From NCBI GenBank assembly GCA_027924585.1, contig BSBM01000059.1:3906001-3970000 (forward strand): a stretch of DNA of 64,000 nt. The letters run 5' to 3'. Shown one piece after another: positions 36,515-50,639 of this stretch; within the stretch, counting starts at the first letter, position 1, and each line of letters opens with the position of its first letter. The DNA comes from Larix kaempferi. Lineage: Eukaryota; Streptophyta; Pinopsida; Pinales; Pinaceae. The notes beneath the pieces were generated by a model. The model saw nothing but the letters and a program-made list of their open reading frames with translations. It searched no databases and was not told the DNA's origin. The translations under genes and the position numbers were made by a program.

Positions 36515-39500
36515 ATGAACAATAAGGTGCTATCATATTTTTGTTTTGGGAAGTTACCTGGAGAAGCCCACCCGATTTATGACCATTTAGTCAAGCCGCA
36601 CAACACTCGAGGACCTCTTCCAATGGATATCATCGATTTGGCGGGCATATTGATGTTGATTATTAACGATAATGGATATCTGAGCTTTGGTTCTGCTAGT
36701 ATTTGGCATGTGTGCAAACGATTCTAAAATTCCTTGGATTTATATACTGTAACGAGCATCCAGATGCAGGCCCATCCAAGTTCTTAAGAATTGTGCCAAA
36801 TAATTAGAAAAGGGGGAGTGCACAAAGCACAAAAGAATGGTAGGTGGCAAGCCAATTCTCGGCTATATAGGAGCTTCCCATCCTTCTTATGTATTAAAAT
36901 ATGATAATTAAAGGGGTTATTGCAATTGGAACTGGAAATGAGTGAGCTCCGGAGAATATACATATATAGTCGAGTAGGTAAAATTCATTGCAACTAGATG
37001 TATTGCTTTTATCATATCTATAGCAAGAACCCATGAGAAGGATGAGATCTAAATATCCCTGTTTGCATCGCCAGCATGCACTAGCTTTATCCCTGATCCA
37101 CAGTAGTCCAGGTTCGTAGGGGAACATATACTATGTTCTTCAAGGCTGCAGACAACGAATGAACAATGAAATAACATCATACATTTTTGGGAAATTTTTG
37201 TTCCACTTCACTTCATTACCACGCTGTACGGTTCACGAATGGTCAAGGCCAAGCAAATATTTTATCTTATGCCAGTGCAAAATGTATGAACAATGCAAAT
37301 ATTGAAAACCGTGCTTAATACCATATGCCTACAATATGTTAAATTTAGAAATTACTGAACAATGTCTGAGGGTGAGCGTCGATTACTTGTGGCTCACCCT
37401 ATTCAGATGCACATGAGAAGACTTGCCAAAAGAAACGACAACTTTTTCAGTTTTCGAGGCAGCCAAAACACTTTGCCTAGCCAGCATGCATCCTTTAAAA
37501 GCAAGACGAAGGCATCGAAACAAGGATCTCGCACCGGAGGTAAGAAGCAGGCACTGCTAGGCTCCATTGTTGCATTTTTCCCTTTCATAACCAGTTATCC
37601 ACGAGCCTAACGGGCAGAGATTGTAGGTAAGATAGTGTTTCAGATCCATCCATTAAAGTGAAGGTAGATTGTCCTTCTGTCGGATGCATTTGTACTTTCT
37701 TGTTTATATTTTTATGACCGATGTATTCATCCACGCAAGTTACCCTCAGCACAATCTAAGAGGGAAGTACTCCTGGTGTCTCAATTTCACTAGGATGAGA
37801 CTGAGTCATTGAGAGCTGTGTAGGATCTCGTAAACCTCCTTTTCTCAGGGGTTGAATAGGCCACGCCCTATTGTAATTGATGATTGTTCAAATTCCACTC
37901 TTAATAAAAAAAATCGTATTTGGGCATATCTCTATCTTTCCTCCACCTTTACTATTCAACTTTGTGATGCTTTTATTTTTTTTACATTTCTCAAGCTATA
38001 AAATATGTACATTATGTGCTGCAAATATTAATTTTTAATTTCAGTTCACTAACTTGTACAAAGTTGTAATTTTAATCTTTAGTCATTACTATTTCTAGTG
38101 CTTCATTTTTCAAAATGAAGTAGTTGTTATGCACAACTTTTACTGATCTTTCATTTCATGCAATCGATCAAAATTACCAAGTTCATTTTTAGGAATCATC
38201 TAAAGCATACAATTTCAGCTTCATAAAGCCAAATTATTTCATTAAAGAAACTCAATTTTTTCACTATATTTAAAAATACGAATTCAAGTGAAATTGCAAA
38301 TATCTTTTTATGCATTAAAAACGACTAAGTAAATTTCTTAAGCACGAGAAAAGTATAAATTATTGTTTCATTTTAATACTAGCGACTAAAGTTTTTTTGG
38401 GGGGAATTAATTGCATAACGCATATTCATTTTTCTACAAATATTTTGCATTAATTTATCTTTGTCCACTAATTAGTTAATTAATCTCATCTTCAAAAATT
38501 AAAGGATGGATGGTTAGATAGGATGCATATATTTATTTAATGGACTCACATTCTTGTTTTGAAAGCATTATTGCATTTAATCACGCAAATCATATCCCGC
38601 TTTCATTTATTTATGAATTTGACGCCATTGATTAACCTTGATAGTCGTATCTATTCGAGGGCCCTAAACACAACCCGGGATTCCATCCACATCCTCCCCT
38701 TGAAAAACACCCTGAGGTTTGTTTACAGTGTTGTTCCCGAACCGTGTCATTTTGAGCATCAACACACTCTTCTCAACAACCCCTTAAAAATGGATATATT
38801 TTTTTAAATATTTACTTATTTATTTTCTAAAACAATTATTTTGTTCTAAAAATATTAATGTTTTAAAACCTTTAAATAATATTATATTGAAAAATTGAAT
38901 TGTTTCACCAAAAGTAAATACATGTAATTTTATCTTTTCTTTAATGCAATAATAGCAATCTATTTTCACCATTAATTTGGAAATGATTTATCTAATTAAA
39001 AACTCCACCATATTTTGGTTTGTTAAATTGTGAGTTCCGTTAGAATTATAATGTTTCACCTGCACTAGATGTTGGAAAAAATATATGTGTCTCAACCCCA
39101 TAGCAAAAAGAATGTTCGAGTTTTTTTTTGTAAATGTGAAATACATGTTGCATATGACATTCAGAGAGCATTTGATTTCAAAGGAGTACATTGTGGAATT
39201 GAATGTGTTGAAAGACACATTAGTTATAATAATAATTGGGCTTATTTGATTTCTAAAGGGTGCACCATGGAATTTCATGTTTCAGCTAAAGTATTGAGAG
39301 GCACCTTGCTATATAATTTTAGCCATAAAATAGTTAAATGCAAAAAGGCATTTAGTCATCAAGTTAGGATTAGCAAGGTCGGATCTTCATTAATGCACTA
39401 GTGAGCGAGGATGGATCTTACCCTCTGATTTGGGGATGCTTTGAATGTTCATTATTCACAAATTATGGACCATATACAAGAATTTTCATCATCAACATAA

Positions 39501-41031
39501 AGCATACCCTTTTATCTGAATAGATATTTTATGACAGGGTAAAACTTTATAGGAGTGGGCTAAGGGTTAAGCAAAACATTGTGTTTCTACTCTCTCAAAA
39601 ATATATTTTTCCCCAAAATTTTAGTGCTTTTTAGTGGAATCCAAAATCTGCAATTTCGCTTTGTCAAAACTATAATTTTTTTAATTAAAATGTGTGATTA
39701 AGATGTTTACGTGAACTTATTATTATAGCATTGTAATATCAACGACAAACTTTTCATGCTACAATTTTTTTAGCTAGCCATTCAAGCAAGATAGAGATTT
39801 TTTATTAAACTTTTACACCAAGACTAATCCATCTTTCAAGGTGCAAACTTTTAACTTTAACCCTTCCCATATAGATTTACAATTTAGCCACTCCCGAGCT
39901 ATAGGAGGGAAGATTGTACACTATTGGCCAATGGCCCCTTTCTCTATTGATAGTTGATGCATGGTCTATTTTTCAATACGACTTACATGTGTGGATAGTT
40001 AATTCCTAAGCAAGGGTTAATAAGCAATAACAATTCTCTTAGCGTTATATATTGTCCATGTTCAATAATTGTTCTAACTTTTAAGTTATGCACAACAAAC
40101 ACTTACAAAAAATTCTAAAAAAAGGCACGGGATAGGGAGCTTAGCTGCTATTTTACCCTATAATTAGACTCTGCATTAGAGGGAGGCATTAAGAAACTAG
40201 GTTGTCTATTCAACTTAGCAAATTGGAGATATTTCTTAACATTATCTTATTAGCTAATGGGTGTATAAATATAATATCACTAAGTCATTCATTATAAATA
40301 AAATATGAATAAAATTATGAAAAAAGGCATGGGATAGGGAGCTTAGCTGTTATTTTACCCTATAATTACACTTTGAATAAGAGGGAGGCATTCAACTTAG
40401 CAAATTAGAGATATTTATTAACATTATCTTATTAGCTAATGGGCGTATAAATATAATATCGATTATTTTTATGTAGTATAGAATTATATTAAAAACAAAT
40501 TAATAACAATTTCACATTTATAGTATACTTTGTTTTACCTTGTATTTGTATTTATTCTAAAAATATGTTTTCAATTATATGAATCTATTACTTTGAAACT
40601 TTGAAAATAATTATTAATTTCTTCTTGAAAAATATCACAATCCATTTTTTATATTAAATCAATAAATAATTAATTTATGTGAACATAAATTGAAGTTGAA
40701 GAGTAATAAAATTATTGAGACTACATAAAATTTGTACTATGGTCTACTAGAAGGTCTATGATATCGATTACAAAGTCAGAGATGTGTTCTCCTCTCATGT
40801 CGCTAAGGAAATTTTGTTGAACATTATCTTATTAGCTAATTTGACGTTAAATATTAACTTTCAGAGCTTTATGTCGAATATTATAATAACTAATTAGAGA
40901 TATTTCTGATTGATAACTCTTAGCAAATTTTATACAAACCTTAAGGATTTCATTCCTAGAGCCCCGTGCTCTTAATTGCCCAGGAATAGAACTTTCTCGG
41001 ATCCTACCATTCACAAAATTCTTTTAGTGTC
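36515..41031. other. Intergenic, no recognised gene; one 202-bp doublet
   Basis: Frames at 36515-36727 and 37362-37610 (a basic, lysine-rich stretch) were examined and match nothing I know. At 40116-40462 a roughly 150-bp block is present twice, 202 bp apart (ggca(c/t)gggatagggagctta and cattatcttattagctaatg). A third partial copy of the last word lies at 40822. Confidence 0.4.
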
Positions 41032-41400
41032 ATGGGATACTATTTAAAGGTTAGATTGTTGGAGACAGATAACACATGTATGGTACACTTACATCCATTG
41101 AGGTTTGAAAGCTTTTCAAAGATAAAAAGACCAAGGACTCTGGATGATTGCATTCTTTTAGGAAAACATTTTGTGATGAAGGTGATTGAATCTCTAGATA
41201 GGAGGTTCACATATCTTCCTATATTTAATGTTGCTAAGTTTTTCAGTCCTTGATACTATTGTGAACAAATGGAGGATAGAGACTCTGAAACAAAAAGATG
41301 GTTGAAATGTTTATGTGAAAAGTTTAATGCTAGGGACTCACCTATTGTGGATACCACTAAATTTTTCAATGAAATGGATTAATTTATTTGTACGATTTAT
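41032..41400 (+). pseudogene. Putative hAT/ZNF862-like transposase scrap
   Basis: An open frame to 41253 reads KRPRTLDDCILLGKHFVMKV, then IESLDRRFTYLPIFNVAKFF. After a TGA it goes on in the same frame with DRDSETKRWLKCLCEKFNA. The pattern 'SLDRRFxxLPIFNxxKxFSP...D..ETxxWL..L.EKF' is familiar from plant proteins annotated as zinc-finger/hAT-like transposase derivatives, where it lies before the dimerisation domain. No other part of such a protein is near. The assignment rests on this pattern only. Confidence 0.4.
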
Positions 41401-41439
41401 AAATCATAACCTAAAATGCATATGTTTGGAACATGGAAT

Positions 41440-43034
41440 CTATGTCGAGACGGACCTGGATGGTTTTAAGGCTTTCCCTATTTGATGCGATTGCCGAAAG
41501 CTATCTTTGAATTCCAGCAAGTACAACATTGTGTGATAGAGGCTTCTCAAAATTAAACATGATTATAAATAATGATATATTAGGACTTTCATTAGTGACA
41601 TTGGATATTGGTGTAGGAGCATCGGGGCCATTATCCATGGCAACAAAATGAAGAGGAATCGTTGAGAAGAGTCGAGACTTCCGCAGCACGAGCATGGGAA
41701 TTTGGGATGAAAAGGTCGGGGAAGACTAGAAGCCAACTTGAGTCGATCCAACCAAGTCACAGTGAAGACAGAAAGCTAGTCTGTAAACTAGGAGAGTCGG
41801 CGGAGAGACTGACGAGATGACGACGATGACAACAAGATAGCCGACATAGGTGGCAACGACGACTATGAAGCAACCGAAGGATATGAAGATGATCAGAGTT
41901 GTGGGTAGATCTAGCCGAGGATGGATATAGAAGCTATCTGAATGGGTAGCCAAAAGTGAAGGAAAGAGGATGTGTAGACTGGAGAGAAGCAGTTGAGCAG
42001 GTAAATAATGAGATGGTGAAGAAATTCGATGATCGTGGAGTGGAGTCGACAGGAGGAAAGGGCGACTGGTTGAAATGGAGAAGTTGGGCTTGATTCAGAC
42101 ACGAGTAGAAGACAACTTTAAGAGCATTCAAAGGGAATATCAACTCACTTGGAAAAAGAGGAACATGTGGAGAAGGAGGAAACTTACCAAGTCGTGATAG
42201 AGGCGAAGGACCAATCGAAGAATGGTCACGACAATGGAAGGGTCGACGGAAGGAGAATTGACGACGAAAATCATGGCAGAGGATAGGTATATGGAAGTTG
42301 ACAAGGGGAAGGTCGACTCCAGGTCTTGTCGAAGGAGGTAGTTGGAAGGAGGCGGGTGAAGAACAACTGGCAGTTAAAGGGAGGTCGGATTTAAAGCCGA
42401 CGCGGAGATAGAGGAAGGAGTGCCGACAAGGATCGGTCGGATCGCTCCAAGTAGTATTAGAGTCGGAAGCTGGCCGACGGACAGAAGGTGCTGATGAGGA
42501 TCAGTTGGGCAGTGAAAAAAGTTTGGGGTGAAGAGGAGATCTTGGGATGTAGCCTAAGAGGACATCGACATCATATATGTTGCAGCAGGAGATCGACTGA
42601 GAGGAGAACAAGTTTATCTCGAGATGCCGATCGACTGGAGAGTCGAAGCGCATAAGGGAAAAGCCACGACGTGAGAGTAGTTGTAGCATTAAATGTAGAG
42701 TAACAACATTTGTTGGAGATGCCAGTTTGCACAATATGCCAAGGAGAATTCAACAAGAAGCGAGAGGCTTCTAGAAGCTGTAGGAGCGGGAGATTAAGGT
42801 GATGGATGAAGGTTATAAATACATATCGAAGCATTGAAGAAGGGTTTTGTTTTTGGTAAAAACTTTGACCGCAGGCCAAAGAGTTAGCCTTTGTATGAGA
42901 AAACAATCACCAACTTTAATTGAGTAGTGAAAATTGCGTATTATGAACAAGGACTTCACCTTGAATGTAATCGTATCATTGCAATTTGATTTTCAGTAAT
43001 AAATAGAAATCCATTATTGGTGGCACCATCTGTG
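41440..43034 (+). mobile_element. Probable remnant of a gypsy-type LTR and primer-binding site
   Basis: From about 41640 to 42720 the sequence is much GC-richer than its surroundings and full of gtcgac, gtcgga and gacgac words. A TATAAATA box follows (42814-42821), then an AATAAA signal (42998-43003). After it comes TTGGTGGCACCATCTGTG (43017-43034), close to the TTGGCGCC(G/A)TCTGTGG junction that ends the 5' LTR of many plant gypsy elements. This order fits U3, R, U5 and primer site. The left border and any 3' LTR were not found, and no gag or pol is recognisable downstream. It may be a solo or truncated LTR. Confidence 0.4.
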
Positions 43035-46000
43035 TTGTGTGAATGTTGAGTGTGTGGGTGTCTATTTGTGCTTATGTTGCGTGCTTTGATCGGCAAACCC
43101 ACTTCCTCGAGTGGATTCTGCCACCATCATATATGTTAATGTTTCACTCTCTTAGTTTAACTCATGGTCTAAATAGGGTAGATTGGAATGATATTTATGA
43201 TGTATGGAATTAAATGAAAACTAGAAAGATTCTTCCTTTGCGAAAATAAATTGATGTTTTCAATGATTTAAGCGCAATACTTTTGAAGAATATCAAATGA
43301 ATCGAAGAAAAAATATATTTTCTTATTTTTTTGTTGGAATTTGCTCATTTATCTAACATAGTCATAATTTTGAGGACTTTACTAATTTCAAAGAAAATTT
43401 CGTTTTTTTCTTTGGTTTCATTGAAAATTTACCATTTTTTCATGAATGGAGTGTTCAATTGTTTCAGATTGTAAAAATTTGGAAGGGAAACATTTGTTTT
43501 TCGCATTTTATTTAAGGGTTTAGTTAATTTACACTTGTTAATTGAAGTGCAATTATTTATATCGCTCTTCGTCTTTTAAAGGCTAGACGAATATACGCCA
43601 ATCAGATTGAAATTAAGACCCACCCTTAAAATTTGATCATTAATTTTAAAGTTGTAGAGTTCAACTTTATAGCATATTTGCGAGGCATGTTTAAGACATA
43701 ATTAATTATATAATATTACATTTTATATATAAAAAATATATATTAATATAATACAAGTTAAATAGGTTTCTTTATGACCATGTGTATTTTAACTAAAAAT
43801 ATTAATAGATAATAGATAAGTTAGAGATTATATCATAGACTACATAAGTTAGAGTTTTGGTGTCCACCGCCAGATATATAGTAATCCATCGATGGTCAAA
43901 TTGCATTGACTATTTTTGGTTAACGAAACTATATCTATGTTCCTAAAGTTAAACTTTATAATTCAAAAAAAAAATCTTTTTAACTATTCTTTAAGACTAT
44001 TTATCTAGTATACAATTCGCTAAATGTGTGACATGACCAAGATATGACAACCTTTCATGTTATTGTAGGCGGCGTTGTTATGAGAAAATAAACTTAAAAA
44101 AATAGTCATTTGCTGACCTGACAAGGGTGTTGGATATGGGCCGAATTTTCGTGATTGCGAGCCACACTCCAGCCCTTCCATACCCCGGTCGTCCACAACA
44201 CACTTCAATGTTAAGGCGCAACCAGATAGTCTATCAACTTCCACAAGACCATTCAAAAGTAATGGTGGTTCATTCTATGACTGTTTCTGTATACAGGGGA
44301 GTGACACGACGATGAAGTAATAACTATTACTACCAGCCCTACTATGTCTCGTACACATTCTTGATTTTCTTCTTATGTTCCGCTGGATTTGTTGGTTGGT
44401 TTATTTTTACATTCAGATTAAAAGAACAAAGGAAGACAAAGATCAATAGCTATAGTAGATCACTCATACTCCTTTTTTTATCCATATCGTATGTTTAGTA
44501 TGTTCACCTATGTGAGATAACTGATATTTTGACCATAATTTAATTACGTGGTTAGCGAGATGGATTTTGCTATTTGTTACCTTTGAATAATAATATTCCG
44601 ACATATGTACCTTGTGCATGCCCGCGTGTCTTAATTACAAACGTTTTACGAGGCATGGACTTTAACTCTCGTCGCTTCTGCCCCTCCGTTCATTCAATCA
44701 ATTGGTGCTTCTAGAATTTTCCCTTTGAAGGTGTTCTCAAGTTCGATTCTACGCACATTCTAGTCCATATTCCAAAATATTTGTGGTAAGGTTTCTCAAT
44801 CGTTCGGTCAAGTCATGTCTTTGTTGTAGTTTATTTGTATATAATTGATGGGTTATAATAGTGATTCTCCAAGTTATTCTGTTGTGGTTTATCATCTAGT
44901 TACTTGTTACACATGTTTCTCGAGGGTTATTCCTTCAACGTGGGTTAATATGTGTATTTGTGAGAAGGAATGGTATCTTCCTGCGATCTAGGAAGGGGAC
45001 CCTTCTTCATCTACACCAAATTGTAAAATATAAACACCTATCAATGCAACTATTCAATTGAAACATTAAGTATTTGGGAATACAGTGAATTTGTCGATAT
45101 CTTTGAATTGCCACCTACCATCTCTACACCGTTGTTCGCCATGTATATACAACAAAGTATGGGAGGAAGCTATGGCTCATACTACAAAGATTGAAAGACT
45201 CGTCCCTCCATGACAATACAACTGGAAATGTATGCATTTAGCAATGTTTAGTAGGCCATGAATGCCTGAAACATATTTCCCATTATCCTACACCATGCAA
45301 GCCATTAAAGAGTAAGAAAATGACATGCAATTGATTTTGAAGCAAATAGAGCCTCGACAATAAAAGCATACAACCTGTGACAGATTCCATTCCAATTGCA
45401 AGTCTCATCCACTGAGTCTAATTTTAAGCTTTAAAGTATTACTATCACCTAGTTCCGAATTGAAGCCACACACCTCTAAATATTGCTCTCATGCCATTCA
45501 AAATCAAGGCAGGCTTGAACTTTCTGAGGTAGAAATCGACAATTAAACATAGATTTACTGAAGAAATACTATAATAGCTAATTAGAGATATGGTAAATTA
45601 CATAGATTTTTAGGAGTTACAAATTTGGTTTATAATAGCTACTAAAGAAACATTTATTACTACTTTGCATAGATTTGGTAGGATGATTGCTATAGATTTA
45701 TCAATAAATCATAATAAATTTTAATGGTGCAATAGCCTTTTTGGTTTTGTGTTTTCACATATATAATGGAAATATAGAATGTTGTTGTTAGGTCAACAAT
45801 TTAACGAATCGATAATACTACCTAGCCCTTTACATTTGTTACCCATGAACGCGCCCCAGCTTAACACTTAGTTACGGTAACAACCTTTTACTAATTATAT
45901 TACCCATCTACCTACATACTAATAACTCAGCCTTTTTTTAAACCTCATACATTTACCCTCAGCCTTGGGAACTTTAACTCAGCCATGCATATGAACTCAA

Positions 46001-47590
46001 CTATACTTAAATCCCTATGAACAAAACTTGACGAATACCACCTTACCTATGGACACCTTTCCGACCTATAACTATCTGACAACCACTGTTCTCCATACGC
46101 CTTTTGAGTCTTTATATAGTGGATAGATCCCATATAGGCCACCAAAGGACCTAGTAATGTAAGCTTTCTTTGAGCATATATGATGGCCGCTTTAAGAAGT
46201 ACGTTCCATCCTTACTTTCTGTGTCTGCTTTAAGGAAAGTCCTATCATATTGAATCCTTTATGCTGCTTTCTGGTTGCATTATGCCTACCGAGGAGACCT
46301 GCACGCGGGTCTACCCCCTCTTTCCTGCACTTCAGGATGCTAAGTAAGCATGACACATCTAGGCTTGAAGTGCTACCGAACGAGTAGTTGTTTGGAGGAT
46401 AAATAAAATATTTATGCTTACCGAACCTGAGCTTAAGCGGATGTGAAGTTGACGAAGTTAAGATGCCGAAGTAACTAGTGTGAGGTGGCTTGTGCTTTGC
46501 TTTTTTTGTTTTTGGATATGCATGTATATAATGAAATCATTGTGAATAGACTTTGAAAACCTATACATCAGACCTACGCCTTGGGTGGGACTCTTGGAAA
46601 CCTATGCTGACTTGGAAACTCTCATCTTTGGTTGGACCTTAAACTCATCAATACCCACTTGGTACGCCTCCTGGGGAACTCGCACTCTGCCTTTGGACTA
46701 TCCTTTGGAAATCGGACTTTGGTTGGAATATTCCTGGGAACCTATCATCTGAACTCACCCTTAGGACCTGAAACTCAGCATTTGAAAAATCCTCCCTCAA
46801 CCTTTTGTTGTATTCTGATTCTATTGATATGGTATTGGGATATATGGGCATCCTATTCTCCAAGAAGAAAGGAATATAGAGCCATATTATATTATTAAGG
46901 AGAGTTGGTGGCACTAGATACAGAACTGGGTTCATAGTAACTAGGAGGTAACTAGAAGTGAAGATTGGATACCTTTCTGGAACCTGTAAAACATGCCATG
47001 GATATCTTGAGGGCCACTCATTGTACGGATCCTCTTGGTAGTTTGTCCATTGCCTTTTTAGTAGTGCATCTGACCTCAAGGTTTTTTCCTTTTTTTTATC
47101 CGGCCCGGTTCATGTTCTCGGCACAACTATAGTAGTTATGAACCCTGCGAGCAATAGAGTTGTACCGTTCAATTATCTCATTGTTAGTGGATCCCGAGGG
47201 GACCCTTTTATCATAATAATTGGGTTCGAGGCCTTATCCTCATTCTCGCTCTAAGGCGATCAATCGGAGCAGCTTATTGGTTATCTTCGTCATAGTCGGT
47301 GAACACCTTCAATCCAAGGATTATAATACTAGTAGTGCTATCATAACCCATGTTTAGCCTCAGCTCCTTTCCTAGGAATGAAGATATCTCCCCACCGTGT
47401 CAACAAAAACATCCATCGGAGGCAATGAAATTGAAATAAATATAGGTTGTAAACCATTGGTCCCTCCAAACTAAGGGTTTTATATCCTTCTAGGGCTTAT
47501 AAATGCTTTCAATAACAAAATAACTTTTGATTTGAACCATTACAGGGTAGTTACTAAGGATGAAATTTAAGCCCTTTGCAAGTAATTCTT
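43035..47590. other. Intergenic, no recognised gene
   Basis: AT-rich and without exon-like structure, apart from short frames at 44020-44315 and 46632-47079 that overlap on opposite strands and match no family I know. Confidence 0.35.
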
Positions 47591-48000
47591 TTATCTATAG
47601 GGTTTCATTGAGATATACAATTTATAAGTAGAACCTTTCGGGGCTTCTTTCTTTCTTTCCAAAGCTCGAATCACTAATTTGTCACAGAGACTTTGGGTCT
47701 GCATGTGAATGTTTTGCATCCCTGTACCTCCACATTTTATTGGAGTTAAATATAAATTATAGTTAAGCTTGTGAGAGCCTTTGTTGCTAGAGTTGTTGGT
47801 CCACTGAAAACTCTGCAGGGCCTTCTCTAGATTTTCATAAGCCTTCATGGAAGGGACCCACCATGGAGAGGAATAAATAGTGTGACAACCAAGATTGCAC
47901 TACAAATTTGGAATTGACTCATGAAGGCTAGGAGTTTGGTCATCCATTTTGCTATTTGTTTGTAAACCCTCTACACAACTACCTCTCAAAGCTCTTTAGG
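47591..48000 (-). pseudogene. LINE reverse transcriptase, C-terminal (thumb) fragment
   Basis: The minus-strand frame 47591-47848 reads MKAYENLEKALQSFQWTNNS, then NKGSHKLNYNLYLTPIKCGG, TGMQNIHMQTQSLCDKLV and IRALE. Plant L1-type LINEs carry this region just after the polymerase core ('...P(S)xKAYxxLExxxRxFLW... HxxxWxxxCxPKxxGGLGLxxxxxQxxALxxKWxxRAL'). Upstream on the same strand to about 48000 the translation continues with stops. No endonuclease or catalytic polymerase motif is present in this copy. Confidence 0.6.
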
Positions 48001-49702
48001 AAACCTTGGAAGGTAAAGGGAATTCCAATAAAAAATATGTAACGTACTTGATTCCTTCATTTGTACCTTGAATAAATGGAGCACTTCCATCTCAGATACT
48101 CACATGCAATGCTCTGTAAACTATTGTGGATATTCTACTAGAACAGTCTGTAACAATAGATCATATAATATTCTACAATCTTTTCTCATATAGTGTTTTT
48201 ACTGTAGATTGTAGATTGAATGTTACTAGTTTAATGTCTGAAAAAACTGAGATCACTAAAATTGAAATGAAAGAAGTTAAGCAAATAGCACACCATTTAC
48301 ACAATGAACACAAAATGTACTTTGGTAAAACCCAATATGAGAAAAGCCTCACTAGAAGGTGAGGCCTATTCTCTTGCTTTTTTATTCTCAGTTATGAATG
48401 CAAGTACAAATAAAGTGCACTCACTATGGAGTTGCTATGGAAATTGTGGCCTTAATCATTGCGATAGGATCTTTTACTTCCTCTCTCATGCTTCACTATC
48501 CCACTCCTAGATCTTTGTTCTACTATAGAACAATAAATAATACAATAATAATGGAGCTCCCTTTTCTAGCGGCCTAGTATTAAACATAGTCTAGTGTTAG
48601 GGTAAGGGTTTATACATGCCTCAACCCCCAATCAGTGTTAAGGTTTTGGACCCTCTTTAATCTTTTTGAAGGTTTGACAAAAAAAGGTTGTTTAAGGCAT
48701 CAAATGGGATTTGGAAGGTTTTGGACCCCAAATAACCAAAGCGGGACTTACCCATAAAATGGGCCCTACAAGCCAATAGATTCAATTTTTCCACCTATCG
48801 AGTACCAAGATACATTACAAAATAGATAATGATCCATTTTTAATTATGCCAATACTTTTATTTGTATATTTTATAGATCTCTATTCAATCTCTTAACATC
48901 ACAAAGAAAAATGTAAAAAACACAAATTGCACAAGCATCACTGTTTAGTTCAAGATCATAATTTCTTCATCTTGCTAGATGACAATTACTGATAAATTAC
49001 TAGTGACAGATCCTTCTTATAACCCGATCTTGTTGACTCAATTATTTAGCATAAAAGGAATAAAAATAAGGCAATTGACCCAGTAGAATAAACAGATTCA
49101 CCAACACAGGGAATTAGAGTAAAAGCCAAATTCATAGCGATCCACCAGTAGTAGAGTTCCTGGTAAAATATTAAGTAGCCAATCCATATCATCCGTTTTC
49201 TTAAGATCTCGATCCCATGACGGTTGATCTATCACCAGTGTATGTGCAAGTTGGAATCCTAGCATACTCCCCCACAATTATGATTGCTACCACTTGCCCC
49301 CATGACGAGAGGAGACGTTCAAATACGTCCGTGTTACCAACGAACGAACAAACAAACGATTCACTGTCCACTGCCAACCTGCCCAGTATGCTTAAGGCAT
49401 CCACCCAAGTCCATGTCACCAAAGCACAACACGTATTCACCAGATTCAACAACACGCCCACATTCCCCATCCGCATTCTACCATTCACATATTCCCCATA
49501 ATTCCCTAGCTCACTTACCCTAATGGAACAATTGTACGGATATTGCGAGGGAAATAATACATTCCAATACTCCTACAAATGCACATGGAGGGTGACACAA
49601 GGCATGTTAATGACATGATACGATCACACGATGAACTCAAAGAGATGAGGTTACTGATAATAGGTTACACTTTGAGGTTAGATTACACAATGAGTGAGGT
49701 TT
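48001..49702. other. Intergenic, no recognised gene
   Basis: Contains a GC-richer segment at 49200-49530 open on several frames at once; none shows a recognised domain. An imperfect pair of 'ggttttggacccc/ctc' words lies at 48640-48740. Confidence 0.35.
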
Positions 49703-50585
49703 GTGACCCCCCTCATAGAGGTCAACAGAGGAAGTTTTAAACCCCCCTCGTAGACCCCTTCATAGAGACCTACAGGGACGATTTTGAACCCCCTTCATAG
49801 ATACCTACAAGGGAAGTTGTGAACCCCCCTCATAATCCCCCTCATACAAACCTACAGGGACGGTTTGGAACCCCCCTAGTGGAGGACTATAGGGGCGGTT
49901 TCAAACCCCCCTCGCAGAGGCCTATAGGGGCGGTTGTGAACCCCCCTCGTATAGTCCTACAGGGGCGGTTTGGAACCCCCCTTGTAGAGGCCTATAGAGG
50001 CATTTTAGAACCCCCCTCGTAGAGGCTTATAGGGGCGAGTTTGAACCCCCCTCGTAGAGGCCTAGAGATGCATTTTGAAACCCCCCTCGTAGAGGCCTAT
50101 AGGGGCGGTTTGGAACCCCCCTCGTAGATTCCTATAGGGGCGGTTTGTAACCCCCCTCGTAGATTCCTATAGGGGCGGTTTGGAAACCCCCTCGTAGAGG
50201 CCTATAGGGGCAGTTTGGAACCCCCCTCGTAGAGGCCTACAGAGGCGGTTTAAACCCCCCATGTAGAGACCTACAGGGGGGGTTCTGAATCCCCCTCGTC
50301 GCAAGCTATGGGGGCAATTAACAACCCCCCCATAACCACCTACAATATCAATTTAAAACCCCCCTCATAGACACCTATAGTGGTTGTTAAGAACCCCCCT
50401 CATAGACACCTATAGTGGTTGTTAAGAACCCCCCTCATAGAAACCTATAGTGGTTGTTAACATAGCAAGCTACGGGGGCAGTTTTAAAACCCCCTCATAG
50501 TTTTCTACAAGGTCAATTTAGAACCCCCCTCATAGCCACCTACAATATCAGTTTAGAACCCCCCCTATAGCTACCTCTATAGCCA
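49703..50585. repeat. 35-bp C/G-run minisatellite, about 25 units
   Basis: Units follow the pattern gaaCCCCCCTCGTAGAGG, CCTATAGGGGCGGTTTG. The central units (about 49880-50270) are the most uniform; the edges drift (catagacacctatagtggttgttaa near 50350-50470). Each unit pairs CCCCT with AGGGG around an AGGCCT palindrome, so single strands could fold back. One plus-strand frame stays open for 67 codons across the array because the period is not a multiple of three and stops are avoided by chance. Confidence 0.95.
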
Positions 50586-50639
50586 TAATAAATCATAATA
50601 AAATATATTTTATTAAAAATACCAATATTTCAATATCAA

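Noticed and set aside
36515-37610. Two short frames with protein-like stretches
   Set aside because: No domain, no convincing splice context and no conserved pattern recognised.
49201-49523. GC-richer segment open in three frames on two strands
   Set aside because: Suggestive of old coding or LTR sequence, but I could not tie any frame to a family.
49819-50022. 67-codon frame with proline/arginine repeats
   Set aside because: It only reads through the 35-bp minisatellite, and neighbouring units break it.
49703-50585. Possible CRISPR array
   Set aside because: Units are contiguous and imperfect with no unique spacers, and the context is a plant genome; it is a minisatellite.
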